Numbered from the stretch's first letter, positions 1 to 9,700 are shown. The stretch is 64,000 nt of DNA from an uncultured Bacteroidota bacterium (GCA_937873155.1 CALMVZ010000025.1:1-64000), one strand, 5' to 3'. Notes: generated by a model not told the origin, from the letters alone. Numbers and translations: made by a program.

Positions 1-86
1 TTCCCACATTCCAACAGGACATTAAATATCAATGGAAATCTTTAATTTTGAATGCTACTAATTAGGGGAAGCTTTCAGCTGTAAGC

Positions 87-878
87 ATGCACCCTATTTT
101 AAATCTTGATAAAGAGATCCTGGGTTTAAGTATAGCGGCCAAGGATATTACAGAGCGTAAAAACATGGAACTTGAACGAATTAAAATAACAAATGACCTG
201 ATACAACGTAATAAAGACCTTGAGCAGTTTACCTATATAATTTCGCACAATTTACGCGCCCCTGTTGCAAATATACTGGGGTTATCGGCGCTTATGAAAA
301 GTACTAATATAACGCAACAAATTAAAAAAGAGTATATGGCAGCTCTTGAAAAGTCGGTAAAGCGATTAGATGATGTTGTTGTAGATCTGAATAATGTTAT
401 ACAGGTTCGGCGCAATATAAGTGAGAAAAAGGAAATCACCAGGTTTTCAACCACAGTAAACAATATAGTTGATAGCATTAAGGGCCTCATAGAAAAAGAG
501 AAAGTTACCATTAACAGTAATTTTTCCGATATTGATGAAATGGTTACAATAAAAAGTTATTTATACAGTGTTTTTTATAACCTTATATCTAATAGTATTA
601 AATACAGGAAAGCGGACGAATCTCCGGTTATTGATATAACCAGTATTAAGGCCGGCAAAAAGATCATATTAATTTTTAAAGATAATTGTACCGGAATTGA
701 CCTGAAAGTTAATAAGGACAAAGTATTTGGTCTTTACAAAAGATTTCACGCCAACATTGAAGGTAAAGGGATGGGCTTGTACATGGTAAAAACCCAGGTT
801 GAGACTTTGGGCGGAAAAGTTGACATTAAAAGTGAGGTAAATAAAGGAACAGAAATTTCCATCGAATTTGAAAACTAA
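87..878 (+). CDS. sensor histidine kinase with truncated PAS end
   Basis: Cytoplasmic histidine kinase of the PAS-HisKA-HATPase type common in Bacteroidota. The product begins with the last strands of a PAS domain and its DITERK exit motif (residues 20-25). A helix follows, then the phospho-acceptor box SHNLRAP (about residues 53-59), and then an ATPase domain with an N box (NLISNSIKY), a G1-like box reading DNCTGID instead of DNGxGID, and a G2-like stretch (GKGMGLYM). There is no membrane segment. The same frame stays PAS-like upstream of this ATG but is cut by TAG at 63-65, so the gene may be a 5' truncated or nonsense-mutated copy. A one-domain response regulator follows after 9 bases and is the likely partner. 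Kinase identity is firm; whether the protein is functional is uncertain. Confidence 0.75.
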   Translation: MHPILNLDKEILGLSIAAKDITERKNMELERIKITNDLIQRNKDLEQFTYIISHNLRAPVANILGLSALMKSTNITQQIKKEYMAALEKSVKRLDDVVVDLNNVIQVRRNISEKKEITRFSTTVNNIVDSIKGLIEKEKVTINSNFSDIDEMVTIKSYLYSVFYNLISNSIKYRKADESPVIDITSIKAGKKIILIFKDNCTGIDLKVNKDKVFGLYKRFHANIEGKGMGLYMVKTQVETLGGKVDIKSEVNKGTEISIEFEN

Positions 879-887
879 ATTGACGGT

Positions 888-1319
888 ATGGATTCAAGAA
901 AAAATAAAATTTGCAAAATTATCATCATAGATGACGATCCTATAAATAATTTTATTTGCCGGGAGGTTATAAAAATGGTAACTGATAAAAATGAAATACT
1001 TGATTTTACCAGCCCTGAGACGGGGTTAAAATATATTTTTGAAAATCAAAAAAACTTTGCTGAGAATGAAGAGATCATTTTGTTTTTGGATCTGAACATG
1101 CCAACAATGACCGGCTGGGAAGTTTTGGAAGAGTTAAAAAAAATTGAAGAAAACATCCGCAATTCATTTAGTATTTATGTACTGTCCTCTTCAGTTGATG
1201 AAAAAGATAAGGACCGGGCAAAAGAAGAACCAAATGTAAAAGAGCTCCTGGTAAAACCCCTTAACTTAAATGTTATTAAAGCAATTTTAAATTGCAATCA
1301 CAAACTTATTGTGGATTAG
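888..1319 (+). CDS. single-domain response regulator (CheY-like)
   Basis: A 143-residue receiver domain with no output domain. The acidic pocket is IIIDDDP near residue 15. The phospho-acceptor is Asp68 in FLDLNMP, the switch Ser lies in YVLSSS, and the conserved Lys is in LLVKPLN near the C-terminus. It starts 9 bases after the histidine kinase and is most likely co-transcribed with it. In Bacteroidota such kinase plus stand-alone receiver pairs pass phosphate to other regulators; the target cannot be told from here. The stop is followed at once by the convergent HTH gene ending at 1328, with no clear terminator between. Confidence 0.88.
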   Translation: MDSRKNKICKIIIIDDDPINNFICREVIKMVTDKNEILDFTSPETGLKYIFENQKNFAENEEIILFLDLNMPTMTGWEVLEELKKIEENIRNSFSIYVLSSSVDEKDKDRAKEEPNVKELLVKPLNLNVIKAILNCNHKLIVD

Positions 1320-1327
1320 TATAGTGC

Positions 1328-2326
1328 TTAAAACTCTGTTTTATTCAAATGGTCCTTAAAGTCGTTGATCTGTTTGTTCACCAGGTTAAAATACTTCTGG
1401 CGTTCGATAATGCCTGCGCCGCTTAAGAGGGAAGATTTGGATTGCATGTTCTGGATCCAGGCAAAATTCTCATCACAAAAATCAGGCTGCGATGTGTTCA
1501 TGAAATTAATGGAATTGAAAGGCTGCAGAACTATTCTTTGTCCGTCCATTTCTGCAAGAATACTCGTAGTATTAATATTAACCGCCATTTTGTAGAACTG
1601 GAACGGCACATGTATTTTTTTATCGAAATCGAAGGTTTTATTATTCTCTTCTGCCATTTGTTTGATGCGTTGCACCATATTATTGACTTCATCCAGAACT
1701 AAAAGCACTTCGTTCTTATTCGAGAAATCGCCTGTTTCAATACAGAATTGAATTTGTGAGAGAACAGTTTGAATAGTTTGAGGCGTCCAGATCTCAACAC
1801 TCGGCACTAAACAATATTGTTCGTAGGCTTTAGCAGCGTGTTCAATTACTTGCGAATTTATTTGTGCTTCGCCTAAAATACGCTTTATATAGTACGCATC
1901 ATTCAATAAATATTTTCCCCAATAGAATAATTTAAAATTCAATAAGCGCGGGTAATTGTAATAATGATATACCGGAACTTCGGGCGCGATGTGATACAAT
2001 TGTTTATGTTCGTGTGTATTTAATTTGTAGAGTAAGGTAGATATCGTTTGAAAAAAATGTTTCGAGTCTTCAATGGTTTTACTTTTAAAAGGCGTGTAAC
2101 CAAACACCACATTGGAATGTTGCTCCGATTGTGCCGGCAATAAATTAACGCCATATGATTTTGATAGCACACAAACTTCATCGTAAGTGAACGGAGTTTT
2201 TCCATTAATGCGCCGGCTCGCCGCATCTTTATTTATTTTTAGTTCCTTTATTAAAGCCTGGTTCAATGTTATTCCTGAAGGCAGGGCAGATTCGAGGTTT
2301 TCCAATAAAATCTTTAAATTTTTCAT
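1328..2326 (-). CDS. HTH transcriptional regulator, Bacteroidota type
   Basis: A 332-residue protein with an N-terminal helix-turn-helix segment (about residues 15-65, with the stretch KDAASRRINGKTPF and then a second amphipathic helix) and a long alpha-helical remainder of unknown fold. This layout is common in Bacteroidota proteins annotated only as HTH regulators; the C-terminal part may sense a ligand or form dimers. It diverges from the envelope gene run starting at 2514. The shared 187-base intergenic region holds two identical 16-bp TATC-GATA sites, so it is a good candidate to bind there and control both itself and that run. This is inferred from position. No signal peptide is visible. 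Confidence 0.7.
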   Translation of the reverse strand: MKNLKILLENLESALPSGITLNQALIKELKINKDAASRRINGKTPFTYDEVCVLSKSYGVNLLPAQSEQHSNVVFGYTPFKSKTIEDSKHFFQTISTLLYKLNTHEHKQLYHIAPEVPVYHYYNYPRLLNFKLFYWGKYLLNDAYYIKRILGEAQINSQVIEHAAKAYEQYCLVPSVEIWTPQTIQTVLSQIQFCIETGDFSNKNEVLLVLDEVNNMVQRIKQMAEENNKTFDFDKKIHVPFQFYKMAVNINTTSILAEMDGQRIVLQPFNSINFMNTSQPDFCDENFAWIQNMQSKSSLLSGAGIIERQKYFNLVNKQINDFKDHLNKTEF

Positions 2327-2366
2327 TATTATAAATATTAATTAAAGCTAATGATTTAATTTAAGG

Positions 2367-2463
2367 TATCAAAATATGATATAAGTTTAATAAAAGTATC
2401 ACAAAAATATATAAATATTGATAAATGAGATAGTTATCACATTAATATATCAAAATATGATAT
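2367..2463. promoter_or_regulatory. operator-like TATC/GATA repeat region
   Basis: The 16-mer TATCAAAATATGATAT occurs exactly at 2367-2382 and again at 2448-2463, with start points 81 bases apart. Each copy is an inverted repeat TATC-N7-GATA. Between them lie further half sites: TATC at 2397 with GATA at 2420, and GATA at 2429 facing TATC at 2435. The second copy lies where the -33 region of the promoter at 2483-2490 should be. This looks like a cooperative binding site for the divergent HTH protein. The repeat is seen directly; its role is inferred. Confidence 0.55.
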
Positions 2464-2482
2464 GAAATGAGGCTTCATGGAA

Positions 2483-2490
2483 TAGGTTTG
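2483..2490 (+). promoter_or_regulatory. candidate -7 promoter element for the 2514 gene
   Basis: TAGGTTTG matches the Bacteroidota -7 consensus TAnnTTTG and lies 23 bases before the ATG at 2514. No TTTG -33 box is seen 17-23 bases upstream; the operator-like 16-mer occupies that place instead, which would fit a regulated promoter. Confidence 0.45.
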
Positions 2491-2513
2491 TATCAACATT
2501 AAAACCTAAACAT

Positions 2514-3065
2514 ATGAAGACAATTTTTTATCTAGCCGCTTTTTGTTTCTGCTTCCAGTTCAGCATTAAAGCGCAAAACAATTCTTATGAGATCGATGAG
2601 TTTGTAACAGGAACTACTGTTATGAAAAACGACCGCAATAAATTAAAGCCGGTCTATTACAATTTCACACGCCGCCGCTTATTCACCAGCAACAAAGTGC
2701 CTTTAAACGGACAACTTTTTTTGCAGCAATGCCGCGGTATTAATGATGACCGCATCCAACTTCAGATCAACAGGTACGACCAATTAACTTCTAATAAGAA
2801 AAAAATATTGGGCGCTATGTTCGTTTGCGGCATTGGAGGTTTTATCGGCATGGTGGCCTCCTCGTCCATGATCGGATCTTCTACTTACGGTTATGAAGCG
2901 CAAAACGGATACGCTCTTTTAGGTGTTAGCGCAGCTTCATTATTTCTTGCAACACCAATTCTCGCTATCTCAACAGGCATCCCTCATCAAAAGAGAAAAG
3001 AGATCTTATTCCACGACTTACCTGAAGCTTATAACTTTTATGTGACCTCACAACCTAATCAATAA
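2514..3065 (+). CDS. exported protein with two membrane-like helices
   Basis: Function not recognised. The 183-residue product has a signal peptide (residues 1-20, ending IKAQ). A polar N-terminal half of about 90 residues follows, then two hydrophobic stretches (about 97-120, rich in Gly and Ser, and 132-152), and a short polar tail. The overall plan and the tail resemble the C-terminal half of the protein at 29320-29997. It is the first gene of the run up to 5713 and sits directly behind the operator-like repeats and the candidate -7 element. It is probably an envelope protein anchored in a membrane. Confidence 0.7.
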   Translation: MKTIFYLAAFCFCFQFSIKAQNNSYEIDEFVTGTTVMKNDRNKLKPVYYNFTRRRLFTSNKVPLNGQLFLQQCRGINDDRIQLQINRYDQLTSNKKKILGAMFVCGIGGFIGMVASSSMIGSSTYGYEAQNGYALLGVSAASLFLATPILAISTGIPHQKRKEILFHDLPEAYNFYVTSQPNQ

Positions 3066-3087
3066 TCATAAACCAAAAATTAAAACC

Positions 3088-4065
3088 ATGAAAAAAACAA
3101 AATTATTTTTGATCATCGCCGGCATCGCTTTAATTAAAGCTGTTAAATCGCAAGACGTTTTAGTTGCCATCGACAGCACGCGTATTCAAACACTAATACA
3201 GGAAGTGCAACAGCAAAACATTAAATACAAATTAGCAAAGAATCCTGATGGACCAACCTACTTAATTTCCAAAGCCCATGTGGCATATATTAATTACAGT
3301 AACGGAACCTCTGATCGTTTCACGAACCGTGCCACTGAAAATTTAAGTAAATACGATCTCGATTCACAACCAACTGATTTCAACGTTTACCATAGCGTTC
3401 CTGCTAATATCCGCAGTCCACGTATTCCACGCAGACCTGAGAACCCGGAACATTTGTATAAGCGCAAAAATTACATAGGGATAAATCACCTGACATTTTT
3501 GAATTCTAATATCAGCTTGACATACATGCGTGATATCGTTAAAGAAAAGATCATTCTTCATGTACCTGTAAGTTTTGGTATTGATAAACCGGATATTACA
3601 AATAATGTTTACAACGGCGGTTATTTGAATTATGGCAGTAAGAACACATACAACTTAATGAACTACCAGGTAGGAGCGGGAATTTTGTTCACACCAAACT
3701 TCGGACAAAGAGTAAATTTCCTGATAGGGCCTTCATTTAGTTTTTCCCAATTCTCAATGTCAACCAAAACATCTTACATGATCACGCCTCCTACAATGAG
3801 TACAAGCGCAACGTTCGGGGAATTTAAGAACGACTTTGATATGTTCCGTCAATTCTACGGAGCAACGATCGGTTTCATGTTCCGTATGTCAGAAAAACTG
3901 AACATGACCTTAACTGCTAATGTAGGTTGTAAAAAAGATTCGTACAGTGAAAAGGACCCGTTCGGCATTCAATATTTAAACGGACAAACAAACTGGCAAC
4001 GGGAAGCACCTGCAAATGTTCTGCCTTATGCGAATTTCAGTTGGACAATAGGATATCGCTTTTAA
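3088..4065 (+). CDS. predicted outer-membrane beta-barrel protein
   Basis: Function not recognised. The 325-residue product has a signal peptide (1-21). A small domain of about 50 residues follows, with the pattern IKYK-x5-DGPTYLISK-x5-YINYSNG. The C-terminal 180 residues are rich in alternating aromatic and polar strands and end in YRF, as outer-membrane barrels do. The small N-terminal domain recurs in the protein at 29320-29997, and such domains are often seen in Bacteroidota envelope proteins. It begins 22 bases after the preceding gene and is likely in the same operon. Barrel topology is inferred from composition and the aromatic C-terminus. Confidence 0.7.
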   Translation: MKKTKLFLIIAGIALIKAVKSQDVLVAIDSTRIQTLIQEVQQQNIKYKLAKNPDGPTYLISKAHVAYINYSNGTSDRFTNRATENLSKYDLDSQPTDFNVYHSVPANIRSPRIPRRPENPEHLYKRKNYIGINHLTFLNSNISLTYMRDIVKEKIILHVPVSFGIDKPDITNNVYNGGYLNYGSKNTYNLMNYQVGAGILFTPNFGQRVNFLIGPSFSFSQFSMSTKTSYMITPPTMSTSATFGEFKNDFDMFRQFYGATIGFMFRMSEKLNMTLTANVGCKKDSYSEKDPFGIQYLNGQTNWQREAPANVLPYANFSWTIGYRF

Positions 4066-4077
4066 AATTTTAAGATC

Positions 4078-4704
4078 ATGGAAAATAAAAGATCATACCA
4101 CGATTATGTGATTAAGGACGGAAAATTCATAGGAAAATTCGAAGAGATGTATAAAGCACATGATGACCCTTGGATGCAATCACAGCAACCTAACCGATAC
4201 AGCCGTCAAATGGCGATCATGAATATCAAGCGTTACGGCATAAAGAGTATTGTTGAGTATGGCTGCGGACTTGGCTATTATGCGAATTGGATCTACAAGG
4301 AAACAGGTATTGTTTGTAAGTCGATAGATATTTCCGAGACGGCTGTCAGGCGTGCACAAAGAAAATTTCCTTTACTGGATTTTAATGTAGGAGACATCAA
4401 GGACCTTGGGCGTCTTGGAAATAAGCAGAACATCGATTGCATTTTATTAGCAGACATCACCTGGATGATCCTGCAGGATCTTGATCATATAAATGAACAA
4501 TTGCTCGAATATTTCAGAGGGAAATACCTCATCAATAATTTTGTTACTTACAAAGGTACTCAGAAATATGGTCTCGATTTTTTCACTACTACGAAAGAAT
4601 ACATCGATTACATGCCTTTCAAATTGATCGGATACGGTGAAGCAACAACAATTGATGATCATAATATTGATTCAACAACTATTTTTAAAATTGAGGAAAA
4701 ATGA
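4078..4704 (+). CDS. class I SAM-dependent methyltransferase
   Basis: A 208-residue Rossmann-fold methyltransferase with no signal peptide. An N-terminal DDPW segment (residues 29-32) precedes motif I EYGCGLG (60-66), the acidic residue that binds the SAM ribose (Asp84 in SIDIS), and a motif II/III-like GDIKDL. The length and the DPW lead-in resemble the NodS/trans-aconitate methyltransferase-like group, but the substrate cannot be told. It is a cytoplasmic enzyme placed among exported proteins, 12 bases after the barrel gene, and its stop overlaps the next start (ATGA). It may modify a small molecule or glycan linked to the envelope genes; that link is inference. Confidence 0.82.
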   Translation: MENKRSYHDYVIKDGKFIGKFEEMYKAHDDPWMQSQQPNRYSRQMAIMNIKRYGIKSIVEYGCGLGYYANWIYKETGIVCKSIDISETAVRRAQRKFPLLDFNVGDIKDLGRLGNKQNIDCILLADITWMILQDLDHINEQLLEYFRGKYLINNFVTYKGTQKYGLDFFTTTKEYIDYMPFKLIGYGEATTIDDHNIDSTTIFKIEEK

Positions 4705-5390
4705 GAACAACATTACTTATGCTTTTAGTTGTTGCCATGCTGACAACGAATGCGCAAAAAGATTCAACACGGTTCATGAAAAGAAAAGTGGTCTGGAGTA
4801 CACCACACGAACAACTGCCGGTTCAGATCATGCCGCGTATTATCATTAAAGCGGCTCCGTTCAGTTTGCTGAATCCATATGACGGACCCTCAGCAAGATT
4901 AGGAATTGAATACAAGGTTAAAAGGGATGTGAATTTATATAATGAGGTCGGCTATTTTTTTATAAATACCGGCGCTATCACAAAAGTGGAGCTTAGAAAG
5001 TACCTGAACAACCTCGAAGTTGAAAGTTGTGTAATGTCTTCACGTGAATATCTTTCATTCGAGTTTGCATTTAAACGCCAGGAGTATAAAGCAGGAGATA
5101 GTGTTTATGTAAATCCCGGAATATACTATTATAAAGACTTCAGCGTCCGTAAAAGTGTGGAGTGTTTTACAGTTAAATACGGAACGCTGTTCGTTTACAA
5201 AAGCGGACTCACTATTGATCTTTTTATCGGAGCCGGTATACGGATGCGTCAAGGCTGCAATAGTTTGAATAAAGAAGAGAATATTAAATCCTCTTCTGAT
5301 TATGGCCCTAATGTCGCGGTGAACTATGCGGGCAGGATGATATTTCCAAATGTGGATATTGGTTTAAAAATCGGATTTGGTGTAAAATGA
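4701..5390 (+). CDS. predicted outer-membrane beta-barrel protein
   Basis: Function not recognised. The 229-residue product has a signal peptide (1-18, ending TNAQ). It then has strands of alternating hydrophobic and polar residues from the ARLGIEYKV stretch to the C-terminus GLKIGFGVK, the pattern of a small eight-strand outer-membrane barrel. The start overlaps the methyltransferase stop by 4 bases, and the stop overlaps the lipoprotein start by 4 bases, so translation of the three genes is probably coupled. Confidence 0.7.
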   Translation: MRTTLLMLLVVAMLTTNAQKDSTRFMKRKVVWSTPHEQLPVQIMPRIIIKAAPFSLLNPYDGPSARLGIEYKVKRDVNLYNEVGYFFINTGAITKVELRKYLNNLEVESCVMSSREYLSFEFAFKRQEYKAGDSVYVNPGIYYYKDFSVRKSVECFTVKYGTLFVYKSGLTIDLFIGAGIRMRQGCNSLNKEENIKSSSDYGPNVAVNYAGRMIFPNVDIGLKIGFGVK

Positions 5391-5713
5391 GAAAATTAAT
5401 TCTTGGTGTGATGATCATAGGATTATGGTCATGCACAAAACGGGTGACATGTGAAGGGACGGTATATTCCCGCTATGGTTTTCCTGTTAAATATGCAAAG
5501 GTATATTTTAATGTTTATGGATCCGCTTCAAGTTACCCGACGGGCAGCTCTGGAAGTAGTACGGATAAGGATGGAAAGTTCAATTTTTCTGAAATGGTGA
5601 ATAAAAAACATCCTATTGAATTGGATGTGCGTAGCGATAGCGGATCTGTAAGAAAATGGTTGGGAAGACCAAAAGACCGAACCGATTTTCATTTGGTTGT
5701 GATACTAAAGTAG
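5387..5713 (+). CDS. small lipoprotein with a CarboxypepD_reg-like fold
   Basis: A 108-residue product with a lipoprotein signal (lipobox WSC, Cys16). The rest is a single beta-sandwich-like domain with the pattern GTVYSRYGFPVKYAKVYF, then TDKDGKFNF, typical of carboxypeptidase-regulatory or transthyretin-like domains found in Bacteroidota surface proteins. It is likely anchored in the inner leaflet of the outer membrane and may work with the barrel protein whose stop it overlaps. It is the last gene of the tightly spaced set; the next gene starts 28 bases on. Confidence 0.75.
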   Translation: MRKLILGVMIIGLWSCTKRVTCEGTVYSRYGFPVKYAKVYFNVYGSASSYPTGSSGSSTDKDGKFNFSEMVNKKHPIELDVRSDSGSVRKWLGRPKDRTDFHLVVILK

Positions 5714-5741
5714 TGATAAATAAAAATGCGTATTTTTAAAT

Positions 5742-6383
5742 GTGATAGAAAAGGCCTTTAAAACAAACTGGAAGCAAAGCTGGAGTGATAGTAAATTTAA
5801 AACGCAATTTGTTATAACGTTTACACTTCTCAGCATTCTGCTTTTCTCTTTAAGTTATTTCTTCGCTTTCATTGAAGCACGGCCTTCATTCGCAGTGAAC
5901 GATGTAGTTCTTAATTTAGTTCAACCGCTTGATGTTTCACTTTTTACATTTTTAATTATTTATTCGGTGGCTATCTATACCATCATTGTGGTGATCCGTC
6001 AGCCGGAATTATTTTTAACAGCAGTACAGGCTTATGCGATCATGCTTTTTATCCGTTTGTTCACTTTATATCTGGTTCCGCTGGAGGCACCACAAGGGAT
6101 CATTCCTTTACACGATCCTTTTATAGAACACTTCTTTTACGGGCAAACCCGCATTACAAAGGATCTTTTTTTCTCAGGTCATGTTGCAACTGTAACCCTT
6201 TTATATTTAGTAACCCCAAATGAAAAGCTAAAATGGTTCTATGGAATTGTTGTGATTTCTGTAAGCCTACTCATCATGTGGCAGCGTGTACATTACAGCT
6301 TTGATGTTTTAGCTGCACCATTTTTTACATGGGGTGCATGGAAACTCGCAAACCTCATTCAAAGGAAGAGTCTTTCCTCCTAG
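5742..6383 (+). CDS. PAP2-like membrane phosphatase
   Basis: A 213-residue integral membrane protein with about six hydrophobic segments. The late segments carry SGHVAT (about residues 146-151) and HYSFDV (about 189-194), which match the second and third catalytic motifs of PAP2/sphingomyelin-synthase-like phosphatases; the His residues are the expected nucleophile and acid/base. The likely substrates are lipid phosphates such as phosphatidate or undecaprenyl pyrophosphate. The start is GTG; the nearby ATG at 5740 runs straight into TGA. The gene is followed by a terminator at 6455-6493. Confidence 0.78.
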   Translation: MIEKAFKTNWKQSWSDSKFKTQFVITFTLLSILLFSLSYFFAFIEARPSFAVNDVVLNLVQPLDVSLFTFLIIYSVAIYTIIVVIRQPELFLTAVQAYAIMLFIRLFTLYLVPLEAPQGIIPLHDPFIEHFFYGQTRITKDLFFSGHVATVTLLYLVTPNEKLKWFYGIVVISVSLLIMWQRVHYSFDVLAAPFFTWGAWKLANLIQRKSLSS

Positions 6384-6772
6384 AGGAGGACTGTCATCTT
6401 CAGGTGACAAGGAGGTCGATGGCAGGAAGATCAAAGAATATTCAACAAAAAAACAAAGCCGAAAATACTATCTCCGGCTTTAGTTTTTTTTCCCGTATCC
6501 CGGCATCGCTTAAGCTTAGCCGTCGGTTTGTGGTTATTAATATTTAATTCAAATGTAGTGCCACTTTATTACTTGTACGTTAATATTCGGTAAAGGGTAT
6601 GTTTCTATAGCCGGAAAATGCGATGTAAATATTAACACGTAATAAACATTTAACACTTCTCCTGCGCTCAGTGCAAGCACTTTTATTTTTTCTTTGAGGG
6701 AAGTGTCACAATGGCTGAGCGAACCATATTCCGATTACTAAGTGAATCACTGGTGGCTGAGCGTAGCCGGAT
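6384..6772. other. non-coding region between convergent genes
   Basis: A 389-base stretch with no credible gene. It holds the terminator at 6455-6493 and three copies of a CTGAGCG core: inverted at 6662-6671, direct at 6712-6721 and direct at 6754-6771. The last reads TGGCTGAGCGTAGCCGGA, resembling a dispersed repeat seen in many Bacteroidota genomes. A short dyad AGTGCAAGCACT followed by T-rich sequence lies near 6670-6690 but is too small to call a terminator. Confidence 0.5.
6455..6493. terminator. bidirectional rho-independent terminator
   Basis: The stem AAAGCCG (6455-6461) pairs with CGGCTTT (6475-6481) around a 13-base loop. A run of eight T follows on the plus strand, and the minus strand has its own T-rich tail (complement of the A run at 6446-6454). 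It sits between the convergent genes ending at 6383 and 6773. Confidence 0.8.
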
Positions 6773-9700
6773 CTACAACTTAAACCCAATAACCATTACA
6801 TCATCGATCTGTTCTAAATTATCCCTCCACTTTTCGAATGCATCGTAAAGGAATTGTTTTTGCTCTTCCACAGGTTTGTTGCAAATCTGAACTAAGATCT
6901 CATTCAATTGACGGTACTTGAATTTTTTTCCTTTCGGACCGCCGAACTGATCGGCATAACCATCAGAATAAAAATAAATGGAATCTCCTTTTTGAATTTG
7001 TACAGTTTGTAAAGTGAAAGGATCGCTGCGTTCACCTTTACCAATCGGCATTTTATCAGCCGGCAATTCCTGCATCACGCCGTTTCTTATGAGGACAGGT
7101 TTGTTATGTGCTGAAGCGTAGGTAAATGATTTCGCTTTCTTATTAAAGCATACTAAAGTTCCATCCATGCCGTCACTACCTTTATCCGCAGAGAGATTAG
7201 AAATTAATTTCGCTCTTACATAATCAAGAACTTTGTTTGGTTCTAAAATATTTTGCTGCGAGATAGCCTCATTTAAAAAACTAATGTTCAGTAAACTCAT
7301 GAACGCCCCCGGAACACCGTGACCAGTGCAATCTCCCACCATTAAATAGAAGAGTTCACTGTTGCTTCCTCCTGAAACCTTCGTCGCCCAATAGAAATCG
7401 CCACTCACAATTGCTTTTGGTTTAAAGAAAACAAAATGCGGAGGTAAATGTTCTTTCATGAATTCAGCATTCGCTAATAAAGCGGTTTGAATTCGTTTAG
7501 CGTACTTGATGGAGTCTGTAAGTTCCTTGTTCTTTTCAAAAATGATCTCATTCTGCATTTCGATCTCTTTGGCTTTTTCTACAACTTCTTTAGTCCGCTC
7601 TGTAACTGTTCTTTCTAATTTTTCTTTATCAGCTAAATGTTTTCTTTCGCGCTGCTTAATATATCCCCAGATAAGCAGAGCTATTAAAATAATTTCTGCT
7701 GCGATGAACCACCAGCGTTTCCAGATGGGCGGTTGGATCACGAAAGTAAATGTTGTTACTGCACTGTTCACGCCGTACACATTCAAACATTTTAATTCGA
7801 GGATATATGATCCCGGCGATAATGAAGAATAAGAAACATAATTCCTGTCTTCATTATTGTACCAGGCCGAATCCAATCCTAATAAACGGTACTCATATTT
7901 TTTTGGTCCGGGTGTGTATAATTGATAAGTAGCATATTCGATCGTCAAATGATTTTGATCATGATCCAATGAGTGTTCTGAATCCATGAATGAGGAAAAT
8001 GCTTTAGTATTCAATGTATCCTTATTGATAATAATACCTGAAATAAAAATATCCGGTTTTTTACGGGTGAAATTCAGTTTATGAGGATCAAAATGTAAGA
8101 GGCCGTAAGAACTCATCATGTAGATCTCTTTGCGTTCATTAAAATAAGTTGCCACTTTCGAGAAGCCACCTACATTCAATCCTAGCCTGTGAGTGAAACG
8201 GAACGACTCGCCTGTTTTCATATTGTATCTTATCAGATCCTGTTTCAATGCGAGCCATGCATAACCTTCAGTATCGAATGTCAGGCTCATGATCAATTCT
8301 TTACCAATGGCCAATTTGAATCTGTCGGTATAGTTCTCTGTTTTACCGGTCCTGTAATCAAATTTATGTATGCCATTGTTGCCTAACATCCAGAGATTAT
8401 CATCCATGTCTTTTGTCAGCGGTGTCAGCATCGAATCAGGAAAGTTGTTATTGCATTCTTTCCGCGCACAATACATTTTAAATTCTGAATTCTCTTCGTT
8501 ATAGATATAAAAAGCTCTTTGGTTCAAATTGATATACCAGTGATGTTCCCCCAAAGGTTGAACAAACCCGCCATTAATGTGGCCCTGCATATCCGGAAAG
8601 GGCCATTCAGGATAATGTAATTCTTTTACGAACTTAAAATTGGTATCGAAATGCACTAAACGTATGTTATAATCCTTAGCGGCCTTATTCCTGGCAAAAG
8701 CGACAAAACCATATTTGTTCCTTTCGATATCTATTACCTGGTAATCTTTAAAAAGGGAAAAATCAAAGGTCTTTTTTACTTTATCGTAAATTATGGGACC
8801 ATGACCATTGGCAATGCATACTTTGTTACCATATTCATGTACCGAGAACACATGATTTGAATTCTGATGAAGATCTTTTAAACCTGTTTTACCTACATTC
8901 TTTTTCAACACTTCACGGCAATCAATGCGCCATGAAGAATCTGTTACCGGGTTGTAGACCGTTAGTCCGTTACCATGACTTAAATAAATATCAGCTGAGT
9001 TTTTACTGAAGGTAAGATGATGAAGAGCAGTTTGTCCTTGTGCGCGGTTCGTCTTTTCAGCTTCAAGGCTTTCATTGTCTTCAAACTTGAATTGTTGTAA
9101 TAAAGGCGTATAAATATCAACGCCGCCGCCTGAAGTTGTGATCCAGATATTATCATCCTCATCCTTGAACATCGAGAAGATATTATCGCCGCGGATAGTG
9201 GTTGAATTTTTATACTGATGATTGATGTATGCACATTTTTTAGACACAGGATCAATTGTCATAATTCCCGCTACTTCTGTCGAGATCCACAACTGGCCGT
9301 TATTATCGACCAGGTAATCCATTGCGTTCTCATATTTTCCGCTCCCATCAAATTTTCCGCCGACACCTGAGATGCGTTGAATGGTCATTGCTTCTTCATC
9401 AACACAGATCAGGCCGATGAAAGAACCGATCCATATTTTTTTATCCGGTGCGGGATAGATAAAATGCACAATGCGAAAAGCTGAGCGCATCACATCCTTC
9501 TCGGAGTTGTTAACATATTTATATTTTCCAAGATCGAAGCGGCTGAACTTTTCTGTTACCGGATCAAAATGCTGAACTGTGCTATTCTTGAATCCTTCCC
9601 CTTCCCAGGTTCCTACCATGAATTTTCCATCGGGCATCTCAACAACATAAGTACAATTGTGAGTACTGATACGTGTAGGATCAGCCGCGGCTTCTTCTTT

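Noticed and set aside
6662-6690. AGTGCAAGCACT followed by T-rich sequence as a terminator
   Set aside because: The loop would be only 2 bases, or the stem 4 bases, too weak to call.
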